A stretch of 32,850 nt of DNA from Thermodesulfovibrio sp. (GTDB lineage: Bacteria > Nitrospirota > Thermodesulfovibrionia > Thermodesulfovibrionales > UBA6898), in the NCBI GenBank assembly GCA_013824615.1, contig PNOC01000040.1, forward strand, positions 1 to 32,850, in the 5' to 3' direction. Below are positions 9,015 through 17,058 of the stretch, piece after piece. Below the pieces are notes generated by a model. The model ran no database searches. It was given only the letters and a program-made list of their open reading frames with translations, and was not told the origin of the DNA. Within the stretch, counting starts at the first letter, position 1. Each line of letters opens with the position of its first letter. Made by a program: the position numbers and the translations under genes.

Positions 9015-10502
9015 TTAAAGTCCGTACTCCTTCCAACGTGAGTCGACCAGCTTCTTTATCTCTGCCGACATAAAGATCTCGTCAGGCCATTCGCGCATCA
9101 TGCCTTCTTCGCGAGTCTTGCGGGTGGCATCAATGCCCATTTTCGAGCCGTAGCGCGGCCAGTTGGCAGCGTGGTCGAGGGCGTCGAGAGGGCCGTCCGC
9201 AAAGACCGTATCCCGCTTCCAGTCAACGTTATTCAGCACCCGCCAGGCGGTATAGGAGAGGTTCTGGACATCGACATCATCATCAACGACGATCAGGAGT
9301 TTTGCGAACATCATCTGTCCCTTGCCCCAGAGGCCACTGATGATCTTTCTTGCATGGCCGGGGTAACTCTTTTTGATCGAGATGATCGCAAAATTATGAA
9401 ACACGCCTTCCATCGGCAGGCAGATATCTTTGATCTCCGGAAAATCGAGCTTGATCAGCGGCAGAAAAATCCTCTCAGTTGCTTTGCCCATGTAACAGTC
9501 TTCCATAGGCGGTTTGCCGACGATAGTTGTGGGATAGACCATATCCTTGCGGTGTGTTATGCAGGTGACATGGAAGACCGGGTAGGGGTCAGCTGGTGAA
9601 TAAAACCCGGTGTGGTCGCCGAAGGGGCCCTCAATGCGGGTCTCGCCCGGGTCAATGTAGCCTTCGATCACCAGTTCACTCTGGGCAGGCACTTCGATAT
9701 CTGACGTGATGCACTTGACCATCTCCACCGGGGCTTTTCTGAGAAACCCGGCAAAGAGCATTTCGTCAAGCGCCTCTGGCAGCGGCGCGCTGGAGGCATA
9801 GATGACAGCAGGGTCTGCACCTACCGCGATTGCTGCCGGCATCCGCTTGCCGAGTTTGGCATATTTGTCATAGTGCCGCGCCCCGTCTTTGTGTATATGC
9901 CAGTGCATGCCGGTTGTAATTTTGTCATAGACATGAATCCGGTACATGCCGCAGTTCGGACGACCGGTCTCAGGGTCTTTGGTGAAGACCATCGGGAAGG
10001 TGATAAAGCGGCCCTCATTGACAGGCTGGCCCGTGTTCCGGTCCGTGATCTGGCCATCGCCTGGCCAGCATTTAATGATCGGGAATTTTGAAAGGTCCGG
10101 GTTGTCTTTTTCGATTATCTCCTGGCAGGGAGCGCTCGATACCTTTTTGGGGAAATACTGGGACATCTCAAAGAGCTTCGGAAGAAGCGCGAGCTTTTCG
10201 AGAAGATTCTTAGGGGGTGCCTGATTCAGAAGGTCCTCGATCCGGGTTGCAATGTCATCAAGCTTATTTACTTCGAGTGCAAGAGACATCCTCTCAAACG
10301 ACCCGAATAGGTTTATAGCTACAGGGAACGCAGACCCCTTCACCTTCTCAAAAAGAAGGGCCTTGCCGCCCCCTGGTGACTTTGAAATCCTGTCGGTTAT
10401 CTCGGCTATCTCGAGAATCGGGTCAACCTCTGCCTTGATCTTTACGAGCTCCCCTTTTTTGTCCAGAAGCTGTATGAATTCACGTATATCTTTGTATGCC
10501 AT
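9015..10502 (-). CDS. ubiD: UbiD family prenylated-FMN-dependent decarboxylase
   Basis: A 495-residue UbiD-type (de)carboxylase, close to the E. coli UbiD length. Family signatures include NCGMYRIHV (183-191) and EGPFGDHTGFYSPADPYP (from 291), which holds conserved acidic residues of the prFMN active site, and KPPMEDCYMGKATER further on. Members act on aromatic carboxylates. In quinone-making bacteria the usual role is 4-hydroxy-3-polyprenylbenzoate decarboxylation, or the analogous step of futalosine-dependent menaquinone synthesis. Sequence alone does not decide between them, and no ubiX, ubiA or mqn gene is in this window. The start is well supported: GGAGG sits four bases before the ATG on the minus strand (CCTCC at 10507-10511). 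It stands as a single minus-strand gene. Confidence 0.9.
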   Translation of the reverse strand: MAYKDIREFIQLLDKKGELVKIKAEVDPILEIAEITDRISKSPGGGKALLFEKVKGSAFPVAINLFGSFERMSLALEVNKLDDIATRIEDLLNQAPPKNLLEKLALLPKLFEMSQYFPKKVSSAPCQEIIEKDNPDLSKFPIIKCWPGDGQITDRNTGQPVNEGRFITFPMVFTKDPETGRPNCGMYRIHVYDKITTGMHWHIHKDGARHYDKYAKLGKRMPAAIAVGADPAVIYASSAPLPEALDEMLFAGFLRKAPVEMVKCITSDIEVPAQSELVIEGYIDPGETRIEGPFGDHTGFYSPADPYPVFHVTCITHRKDMVYPTTIVGKPPMEDCYMGKATERIFLPLIKLDFPEIKDICLPMEGVFHNFAIISIKKSYPGHARKIISGLWGKGQMMFAKLLIVVDDDVDVQNLSYTAWRVLNNVDWKRDTVFADGPLDALDHAANWPRYGSKMGIDATRKTREEGMMREWPDEIFMSAEIKKLVDSRWKEYGL

Positions 10503-10532
10503 GAGTCCTCCGAAATGATCGATTTATTAGGA

Positions 10533-10538
10533 ATTATA
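10533..10538 (-). promoter_or_regulatory. Possible -10 element of ubiD
   Basis: A TATAAT on the minus strand lies about 30 bases upstream of the ubiD ATG and just before its ribosome site. No convincing -35 hexamer is found 16-18 bases further upstream, so this is only a candidate. Confidence 0.3.
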
Positions 10539-10669
10539 ATATCATAGAGTCCTGCTGAGATGTGAGTAGTGCTTTGTCGAAAGACTTTGTCCAGAATTCC
10601 GGCTGTCCCTTTATTTCGACAGATATATCACGAATCAGAAGAATATGTTAATCTAACGTCGGGATCCCA

Positions 10670-11143
10670 ATGCAGACAATAAAAGCAAAACTGACACGGC
10701 TGATGAAGGTTGCCTTTCTCTGTCTGTATCTTATCTACGCAGCTTCTCCTCTCACCGGTGTCTTGCATAAGACTGATCTCGTCAACCAGGAAATGACAAT
10801 GAAATTCGATCTGATTTTTGTTTCCAAAGTTATGAGAACTGTTCTATTGACACAGGGGGCCTTTCAATTCCCTCAGACTGAGGAAGGATTGAAGAATTCT
10901 GAAAGCGTTGACCATTCTTTCTTTATAGAAATGAAGCGGGCGTTAGTCAGGGCTGATAACCTTCTGCAGCTCGTGGCTTTTTTCATTGCCTTATGTATTA
11001 TTGTTGTTTTCACCTTCAAAATCTTGCCTCGTATTACTGCATGTATTTCCTGGCGGGGCCGGGAAATTCTGCCATCCACTGCTGCTGCCGGATATCGTCA
11101 TTGCTGGTCCGGCATGGCACCTCCTGTAGTATTCCTCGCATAG
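10670..11143 (+). CDS. Hypothetical membrane protein, two predicted TM segments
   Basis: A 157-residue ORF not recognised as any family. Two hydrophobic stretches are visible: residues about 12-30 (LMKVAFLCLYLIYAASPL) and about 99-118 (LQLVAFFIALCIIVVFTF). A polar loop of roughly 70 residues lies between them, presumably outside the cytoplasm. The ribosome site is weak (CGGGAT about five bases before the ATG). The last 30 residues look less protein-like. The ORF ends about 40 bases before the start of the beta-helix gene, so the two may be cotranscribed. The hydrophobic pattern favours a real gene, but there is no homology evidence. Confidence 0.45.
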   Translation: MQTIKAKLTRLMKVAFLCLYLIYAASPLTGVLHKTDLVNQEMTMKFDLIFVSKVMRTVLLTQGAFQFPQTEEGLKNSESVDHSFFIEMKRALVRADNLLQLVAFFIALCIIVVFTFKILPRITACISWRGREILPSTAAAGYRHCWSGMAPPVVFLA

Positions 11144-11184
11144 CTGTTCGTTTATTTTCTGAGCAAAGAAATAGGGAGGAAATG

Positions 11185-14100
11185 ATGAAATATCTGATGA
11201 AGCACTATTGGTTTCTGGCACTTTGTCTGGTGGCTGTATTCAGCGTGGCATTTGATGCAGACGCCGCGCTTATTACCGTGAACAGCACGGAGGATTCGCT
11301 GGCAGTGGACGGCAATTGTACACTTCGTGAGGCGGTCATCGCGGCAAATACGAATACAGCAGTCGATGGCTGTACCGCTGGGGATAGCGAACCTACGTTC
11401 GACGGCATCATTGTTCCCGCTGGTACGTTTATCCTAACACTCGTCGGAAGAAACGAACAGTTTGCTCAGGCTGGAGACCTGGATGTTCGCGAAAACACAA
11501 ATATTAGCGGCGCTGGACCGGGATTGACGATGATCGTCGGGCTACCGGGGGACCGCGTCTTTCACACTCAGGGTACGGTGGTTATTCAAAATATGACCAT
11601 CCAGGGCGGAGATGTCTCGGATTATGACAACAATACAGAAACAACTACCGAACAGTTCGGCGGCGTCATTAGTGCCGGTGCACAACTGGAACTGCAGGAT
11701 GTCATTGTAACCGGGGGCACAGCAAATCGCGGAGGCGGCGTTTATGCCCATGCCGCGCTCAGTTTTACTCGCGTTACGATAACGGAGAATGCGGCGCGCT
11801 CTACGGTCTGGCCTGCTTTTGGGGGCGGGCTGTACATCGTCAACGATGCAATCGGGGGCGGATACGTCGCTAAAAGTCTTATTGCGAATAATACGGCGAG
11901 CTGGCACGGAGGAGGAATCTACATCCAGAACTCGGAGGGTACGACAACACTGCACAACAGCACGTTGAGCGGAAATTCGGCCGAGGGGCATGGAGGCGGG
12001 CTTCGTGTGACGTATGCCTACGGAGCGGGAACAATTGCTCTGGTCAACATGACGATTACTAATAATACCGCTGATAGTAACGGAGACGGTTTCGGCGATG
12101 GTGGAGGCATCCATGTGGATGCGGATGAATTTGACGTGACCCTGGATCATGTTCTTTTGGCCGGGAATACCGACGGCTCTGTCGGCGACGCCCTTGCCGA
12201 CCGTTCACCGGACTGCTCGGGACGTCTTCTCTCGAACAGCTATAACCTGATTGGCGACGGGACCAACTGCACCATCGTCGGAGACCAAATCGGGAATCAG
12301 ATTGGCGACTGGACCGCACCGCGAGATCCGCGGATAGGGCCGCTTGCGGACAACGGGGGACCGACCTTGACACATGCGCTCCTGTCCGATAGCCCTGCTA
12401 TCGATGCCAGCCCTCTTCAGTGTAGTTTTTCTGACGATCAACGGGGTGTGGTCAGGCCCCGGGATGGAAACATGGATCACGTGCTTAAGTGCGATATCGG
12501 CGCTTTCGAACGGGAAGGGGCGCCCTGGACCGCGGTCATTACCGTGAACAACAATCTCGACGACGGAAGCGGCTGCACGCTGCGGTACGCAATAGAGTCG
12601 GCGAAGAGCAATTCAGTTTGGGGAGCGTGTACGCCGTCAGGGAACTGGGGGCATGAACTTATTGTTTTCGATCAAGGCGTTGTGGGAACGATAGCGATCA
12701 CCCCCGGGAATTATCTTCCGACGATCACCGAGTCGTTTACGCTCGTGGGACCTGGCTCCGGCATACTCGCCGTGGATTTTCAGGATGACGGGCTGGTTAA
12801 TGTTGACAGCCCCGGAGACAATCAAACTCTCTCCGTTTTCGGTCTGACGTTCACGCGAGGGGGCGGCGGAAACGGGGGATGCTTTCAGATGCATTCGGGC
12901 GACAGCCTTTCATTGAACGATGTGGTGCTCGACGCCTGTAATGGAAATTTCGGCGGTGGGATTTATGCTGTCAGCGGCGCCGTTTCGTTGACCGACAGTA
13001 TTATCCGGAACTGTCACAGCATCTACGACGGGGGAGGGATATATCATAGCGGATCTCTGGGCAGCGGGAGTCTCTTTTTAAGCGGCACAACGATCTCGGG
13101 GAACACTATCAGCGTGGGTGGAGCAGGCGGAGGCATCTACAGTCGTGCTCCTTCCCTTGCCATCGACAAATCCACGATTGCCGGAAACACCGCCAAGAGC
13201 GGCGAGGGGGGCGGAATCTATGCATCCGGTGTTACAGGCGGAACGATCACCGGCAGCACAGTAAGCACAAATCATGCGGATACGCTCGGTTTTGGGGCCG
13301 GTGGCCTCTTCGTCGACGGATCCATGACCGTTACGGATTCGACGGTAAGCAGCAACACCACGGCAGGTTCCGGCGGCGGAATTTTTCTGAATACCGCGGG
13401 TTCACTTACGATGAAGAACAGCACTGTTTCAGAAAACAGTTCCCAGCATGGTGCAGGAATCGCCAGTGCAGGGCTCCTGAATGTGGTTAACAGCACGGTG
13501 AGCGGTAACACAGCCAAATGCTTTGGCGGCGGTCTTAACAGCCTCACCGCGGGCGATCTTTTTCTGGCCAACGCTACCGTCACGGCCAACGTTGCCGGCA
13601 CGGATTGCGTAATAGCCGGGGAAGGCGGCGGAGTCTACATTGCCTGGAATGCCGGAGAGCTCAATCTCCGAAACTCGATCATTGCTGGAAACAGCGGAGG
13701 AACCTCACCTGATTGCTATACCGACTGGCGTAATGACCTCACAAGCGAGGGGTACAATTTGATCGGTGATAATCGGGGGTGTACGGTTGTCTTTGCGAGC
13801 GGCGACCTCTGGGGCAACGTCTCCGGCGGGGGCTCTGCGATCAATCCCCAGCTCGGCCCACTTTCCGACAACGGTGGACCGACCTTCACCCACAAGCTTC
13901 TCGCAGGAAGCCCGGCGCTTGACTTGGGCAATCCCGGCGGTTGCGAATGGGACAATGATGTGAACCCGGTCACGCCGGCCGTTTCACTGACAACAGACCA
14001 GAGGGGAGCGAATCGTTACGCGGACGGTAATGGAGACACTTTCAACGTCTGTGACATTGGGGCCTACGAATACACGGGGGACACCGATGAAGACGGGATC

Positions 14101-14391
14101 CCGGACAATTCCGACCGGTGCATCCAGAACAAGCCGGCCATGAGCGGCGTTACGGAATACTCGACCGTGCAGGCGGCTATGAATGCCGCGGCAGTTGGGG
14201 ATGGTGTCGTGAAGGTACAGGCCGGTACGTTTTCACAGTCCGTAACCGTGAGTCAGGCCGGGGCCGTGACCGTTCGCGGGCACTATACCTGCGACTTCAC
14301 GGGACTGGAGCTTGCGGATAAAACGATCCTCGGCGGCCCGTTCACCATCGGCACCGGTGGCCCAGTCACCTTTGATGGGTTTGGGCTGTGA
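11185..14391 (+). CDS. Secreted parallel beta-helix protein with duplicated CSLREA and choice-of-anchor modules
   Basis: About 1068 residues, probably exported to the cell surface. Two ATGs lie in tandem (11182, 11185) after GGGAGG (11174-11179); 11185 has the better spacing, and the open frame upstream of it is not protein-like. A signal peptide (MKYLMKHYWFLALCLVAVF, processed after DADA) is followed by a CSLREA motif (NCTLREAVIAANTN, about 31-57), beta-helix repeats with many GGGIY and NSTLSGN turns, and a choice-of-anchor Q-like block (DNGGPTLTH ... CDIGAFE, about 389-436). The same order then repeats: CTLRYAIESAKSN (about 452-476), a second helix, DNGGPTFTH ... CDIGAYE (about 895-956). 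A thrombospondin-3-type calcium motif, DTDEDGIPDNSDRC (967-980), and an 88-residue start of a further helix end the protein. Adhesin, structural or polysaccharide-binding roles are possible. No enzymatic motif is seen. Confidence 0.85.
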   Translation: MKYLMKHYWFLALCLVAVFSVAFDADAALITVNSTEDSLAVDGNCTLREAVIAANTNTAVDGCTAGDSEPTFDGIIVPAGTFILTLVGRNEQFAQAGDLDVRENTNISGAGPGLTMIVGLPGDRVFHTQGTVVIQNMTIQGGDVSDYDNNTETTTEQFGGVISAGAQLELQDVIVTGGTANRGGGVYAHAALSFTRVTITENAARSTVWPAFGGGLYIVNDAIGGGYVAKSLIANNTASWHGGGIYIQNSEGTTTLHNSTLSGNSAEGHGGGLRVTYAYGAGTIALVNMTITNNTADSNGDGFGDGGGIHVDADEFDVTLDHVLLAGNTDGSVGDALADRSPDCSGRLLSNSYNLIGDGTNCTIVGDQIGNQIGDWTAPRDPRIGPLADNGGPTLTHALLSDSPAIDASPLQCSFSDDQRGVVRPRDGNMDHVLKCDIGAFEREGAPWTAVITVNNNLDDGSGCTLRYAIESAKSNSVWGACTPSGNWGHELIVFDQGVVGTIAITPGNYLPTITESFTLVGPGSGILAVDFQDDGLVNVDSPGDNQTLSVFGLTFTRGGGGNGGCFQMHSGDSLSLNDVVLDACNGNFGGGIYAVSGAVSLTDSIIRNCHSIYDGGGIYHSGSLGSGSLFLSGTTISGNTISVGGAGGGIYSRAPSLAIDKSTIAGNTAKSGEGGGIYASGVTGGTITGSTVSTNHADTLGFGAGGLFVDGSMTVTDSTVSSNTTAGSGGGIFLNTAGSLTMKNSTVSENSSQHGAGIASAGLLNVVNSTVSGNTAKCFGGGLNSLTAGDLFLANATVTANVAGTDCVIAGEGGGVYIAWNAGELNLRNSIIAGNSGGTSPDCYTDWRNDLTSEGYNLIGDNRGCTVVFASGDLWGNVSGGGSAINPQLGPLSDNGGPTFTHKLLAGSPALDLGNPGGCEWDNDVNPVTPAVSLTTDQRGANRYADGNGDTFNVCDIGAYEYTGDTDEDGIPDNSDRCIQNKPAMSGVTEYSTVQAAMNAAAVGDGVVKVQAGTFSQSVTVSQAGAVTVRGHYTCDFTGLELADKTILGGPFTIGTGGPVTFDGFGL

Positions 14392-14425
14392 AGGTGCTTT
14401 TCTCAGCGGTCCGAAATGCAACGCG

Positions 14426-14445
14426 CGGCCTGTCGTCCGCGGCCG
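14426..14445 (+). terminator. Weak terminator-like hairpin
   Basis: CGGCC (14426-14430) and GGCCG (14441-14445) are separated by ten bases and followed by TTATTTTC. The stem is short. It lies in the 154 bp gap between the two surface-protein genes, which otherwise holds only the downstream gene's AGGAG ribosome site. Confidence 0.25.
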
Positions 14446-14545
14446 TTATTTTCATTGAACAAACGAGAGCAGACGATGCCATCTGAAAATTGCAATTAAT
14501 TTTGATGACACGCGGATTTACCCGATTCTGAAAGGAGAGTAAAAA

Positions 14546-16402
14546 ATGAAGAGGAATCTGATAGCAGTAGTTCTTGGGGGGTTTTTTGTTCTTGCTACGG
14601 CAGCGGGTGTCCTTTCCGCCGGCGCTCCAACGCCTGTCTCCCCGGGTGGCAGTGCTGAGTCTCCTGATGTGAGCACGCCGTGCCCTACGTTCAGTTGGGG
14701 TGCGGTCGAAGGGGCTAAGGCCTACGAGTTGGCGGTGTTTGAGCAGGCGGGCGAGTATCTGGCGTATGCAGACAACCTTGCGATATCCGGCAACTCAGTC
14801 CTGAAAAAGATCATACCGGCCCCGGCCCTTGCCTGGACACCGGGGGCCGGACATTGCCTCCGCCCGGACAACACCTACACCTGGTATGTCCGCAGCGTTG
14901 ATGTTGAGGGACAGGGCATCTGGTCCGCCGGACAGGCATTCGAGGTGGCCTCTCGCTTTTCAGGAGAACAGTTCGACGCTGCAGTTGCCTCTGCAATCGA
15001 ACGCTATATTGCAGGAAGAAAGGCCACGGACATCTCTTCTTTCGCCGGCAAAGCGCGTCCGGCAGTAACATGGGAGACAGAGCCCTCAGCGCTGCAGAAA
15101 CAGGGCGACCAGACCGGGGCAAATGTAACTGCCAATGTAATCTCGCCTGCTGCCTTCATCCCGCTGGACGGATATGAAGGTGAAGGCACGGTCTACGGCA
15201 ATTACAACAATACCGGCGATTTCGGCTACGTAGGCGGTTTGCGGGCCTCTGTGTACGGTAAACACTCGGCAGAAACTGTCGGCTCAGGCGTCCGCGGCTT
15301 CGGTGCCGGGACATATGCAAACGGCGTGACCGGCGAGACCGCTGGTGCTGAAGCCAGTGGTGTTAGAGGAAGCTCGACCGGTTCGACCGGGACGGGCGTA
15401 AGTGGTTCTGCAAGCAACGCAGGGGATTATCTGAACTACGGCGGATGGTTCAAGGCATGGGGCAAAAAAGGGATTGGGGTTTACGGTGAGGGTGTGGCGG
15501 CAGGGCTTGCTGTTCCGGGTGGCAATTTGTCGGATCCGGCATCCCACCTGATCAATTACGGAGGGTATTTCAAAGCCCATGGGAGCGCGGCGCGAGGAGT
15601 CTATGCCGAGGTTGACACCGGAGAAACCGGTTTGCATTGCGATGGAGAATCCTTAAACCAACCCTCTATGTGTACTTCGTACGCCGGAATGTTCGTCGGT
15701 GGAACAGATGGCATTGGAATTTATGCAACAGGTTACTATGGCGGAATAGTAGCATATTCTTCGAACAGAACCGCGGTGATCGGATACTCCGACGCGCCAG
15801 GGTTTCTCGGAGGTGTCGAGGGATTCGGGACCTATGGCGTAAAGGGCAATGGAAGCCTTATGGATTTTTACGCTTCTGGACCGGGGAGCAATTACGGGCC
15901 GTTCACCGGCTCTCACGAGGTAAGGCTTTCGACCGACACGAAGGTCGTTATCGTACCCGGCATGCTGACGTCTACGACTGGCAACACGGCAAAACGCCTG
16001 ACCGATAACGGCGAAGTTTCGCTTTCGTCCACGCTTCCCACGGTTCGCATCTCCGACACCCCGAATGATCCCGCGGTGTTCGGTGCCCTCGTAAAAGAGA
16101 CCCAGTCTCCTGGGGGCGACTGGTATACTGCCAAACCCGGTGACCGTTTCGGCATCGTAAACGCCCTTGGCGAAGGCCGTCTTTGGGTGTCCGATGCTAA
16201 CGGCCCGATTTCCGCAGGGGATCTCATCACGACCTCGAGTCTCCCGGGCTACGGCCAGAAACAGGACGACGACGTTCTCCACTCCTACACAGCGGCAAAG
16301 GCGACCGAGACGGTGGACTGGGACACCGTGACCGAGACCGTGGAGCATAACGGGCGGACACACAAGGTCTATCTCGTGGGGGTCGTCTATACGAGCGGCT
16401 AA
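14546..16402 (+). CDS. Secreted protein with FN3/Ig-like N terminus and GVYG-type repeats
   Basis: 618 residues, not assigned to a named family. A signal peptide (MKRNLIAVVLGGFFVLATA ... VLSAG) precedes a domain at about 30-130 with TPCPTFSWGAVEGAKAYEL and TYTWYVRSVD, typical of fibronectin-III/Ig-like beta sandwiches on bacterial surface proteins. Residues about 210-430 hold spaced Gly-rich repeats of the form NYGGxFKAxG...GVYxE and SGVRGxS, three to six copies depending on stringency, suggesting a repetitive beta fold or fibre. The C-terminal part (about 530-618) has DRFGIVNALGEGRLWVSD and ISAGDLITTSSLPGYGQK, resembling tail-fibre or surface-stalk proteins with a GDLLTTS motif. The start is supported by AGGAG upstream. 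Adjacency to the beta-helix gene suggests a shared envelope function. Role unknown. Confidence 0.75.
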   Translation: MKRNLIAVVLGGFFVLATAAGVLSAGAPTPVSPGGSAESPDVSTPCPTFSWGAVEGAKAYELAVFEQAGEYLAYADNLAISGNSVLKKIIPAPALAWTPGAGHCLRPDNTYTWYVRSVDVEGQGIWSAGQAFEVASRFSGEQFDAAVASAIERYIAGRKATDISSFAGKARPAVTWETEPSALQKQGDQTGANVTANVISPAAFIPLDGYEGEGTVYGNYNNTGDFGYVGGLRASVYGKHSAETVGSGVRGFGAGTYANGVTGETAGAEASGVRGSSTGSTGTGVSGSASNAGDYLNYGGWFKAWGKKGIGVYGEGVAAGLAVPGGNLSDPASHLINYGGYFKAHGSAARGVYAEVDTGETGLHCDGESLNQPSMCTSYAGMFVGGTDGIGIYATGYYGGIVAYSSNRTAVIGYSDAPGFLGGVEGFGTYGVKGNGSLMDFYASGPGSNYGPFTGSHEVRLSTDTKVVIVPGMLTSTTGNTAKRLTDNGEVSLSSTLPTVRISDTPNDPAVFGALVKETQSPGGDWYTAKPGDRFGIVNALGEGRLWVSDANGPISAGDLITTSSLPGYGQKQDDDVLHSYTAAKATETVDWDTVTETVEHNGRTHKVYLVGVVYTSG

Positions 16403-16431
16403 GCATAGCTGACTGCAGTTCGTGCCTGGGT

Positions 16432-16470
16432 CGGCCGGAATGACACTCGACTTTTCTGTCATCCCGGCCG
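16432..16470 (+). terminator. Long GC-rich hairpin, possible terminator
   Basis: CGGCCGGAATGACA (16432-16445) and TGTCATCCCGGCCG (16457-16470) pair at 13 of 14 positions around an 11-base loop, beginning 30 bases after the surface-protein stop. Only a weak T-rich run (CTTTT) follows about ten bases later. It may be a terminator, an mRNA 3'-stabilising structure, or a solitary REP-like palindrome. Confidence 0.5.
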
Positions 16471-16574
16471 CACCCTCGCTTTTACCGTTGCTTTGCAGCA
16501 GACAGAAATATCATAAAACGATGCAATTATTCTTTTATTATTAGCAAGTAAGATCAGTTTTGATGATAGAATAC

Positions 16575-16603
16575 TTGAATAATTAGCAGTTTTTTCATAT
16601 ATT
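16575..16603 (+). promoter_or_regulatory. Likely sigma70 promoter for the nifU-amidase operon
   Basis: TTGAAT (16575-16580) and TATATT (16598-16603) are exactly 17 bases apart within an AT-rich stretch (16500-16638) that codes for nothing. Initiation near 16610 would give a leader of about 205 bases containing the whole composite repeat at 16639-16789. Confidence 0.5.
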
Positions 16604-16638
16604 AAGAGTAATTAATTCGTAAAGAGTCAAAAATGAGA

Positions 16639-16789
16639 CGGGTTTGTAAAAAGCTCTGGAGGCGCGTGGTTCGACAAGCTCACCATGACAGGAGAAGAGC
16701 TTGCCCTGAGCCCTTCGACAAGCTCAGGACAAGCTCTGTCGAAGGGAGTTTCGAAGCGCAACGCAGCATGCGGACTTTTTACGAAGCCG
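16639..16789 (+). repeat. MITE-like dispersed repeat, copy A (composite)
   Basis: A 151 bp element bounded by imperfect 14-base terminal inverted repeats, CGGGTTTGTAAAAA (16639-16652) and TTTTTACGAAGCCG (16776-16789), matching at 12 of 14 positions. Its left 14 bases and right 44 bases (16746-16789, 40 of 44 identical) match copy B at 27668-27787 in reverse orientation. The middle differs: copy A carries a separate palindromic repeat at 16668-16746. It codes for no protein; open frames through it are accidental. It lies between the predicted promoter and the nifU-like gene. Confidence 0.75.
16668..16746 (+). repeat. Nested palindromic repeat of the TTCGACAAGCTCA family
   Basis: TTCGACAAGCTCA occurs twice as a direct repeat (16670-16682 and 16714-16726). 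The second copy starts a hairpin: CCCTTCGACA (16711-16720) pairs perfectly with TGTCGAAGGG (16737-16746) around a 16-base loop. Translations in some frames give the strings PELVEG and VSLSNH, a widely seen signature of a REP-like intergenic repeat in environmental bacterial genomes. It replaces the middle of the MITE-like element. Confidence 0.7.
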
Positions 16790-16816
16790 TCAAGAGTAGT
16801 TAATCGAGGAGGCTGC

Positions 16817-17038
16817 ATGATCAGAGAACGCGTTGAAGAAGTTCTAAAGAGCGTACGGGTAGGCCTGAAATCTGAAGGCGGTGATATAGAACTCATAGAT
16901 GTTAAAGATGGCGTTGTCTATGTAAAATTGACAGGTGCCTGCGGCACTTGCCCCATGTCCACCCTGACGATGAAAAATGTTGTCGAATCAAGCATCAAAA
17001 AAGCGATACCCGAAATCAAAGCTGTTCAGGCTGTCTGA
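16817..17038 (+). CDS. NifU-like Fe-S scaffold protein (NifU C-terminal domain)
   Basis: 73 residues, consisting only of the NifU C-terminal domain that assembles and transfers iron-sulfur clusters. The cluster-binding CxxC is ACGTCPMSTLTMK (C42, C45), followed by the conserved amphipathic helix to IPEIKAVQAV. The start is decided by a strong GAGGAGG (16806-16812) four bases before the ATG. A longer open frame reaching back to 16685 is rejected because it would translate the repeat element. It stands 20 bases before the amidase gene and is probably cotranscribed. General Fe-S cluster maturation is likely, but no particular client is indicated by the neighbours. Confidence 0.9.
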   Translation: MIRERVEEVLKSVRVGLKSEGGDIELIDVKDGVVYVKLTGACGTCPMSTLTMKNVVESSIKKAIPEIKAVQAV

Positions 17039-17058
17039 TCACGGGGCAAAGGGTGGTA

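Noticed and set aside
10993-11184. N-terminal extension of the beta-helix protein
   Set aside because: It overlaps the preceding ORF and would bury the signal peptide; GGGAGG before the tandem ATGs marks the real start.
15653-16462. 269-codon open frame on the minus strand
   Set aside because: It is antisense to the repetitive secreted protein, with no ribosome site and no recognisable protein features.
16685-16816. N-terminal extension of the nifU-like protein
   Set aside because: The open frame runs through the repeat element, whereas a strong ribosome site directly precedes the ATG at 16817.
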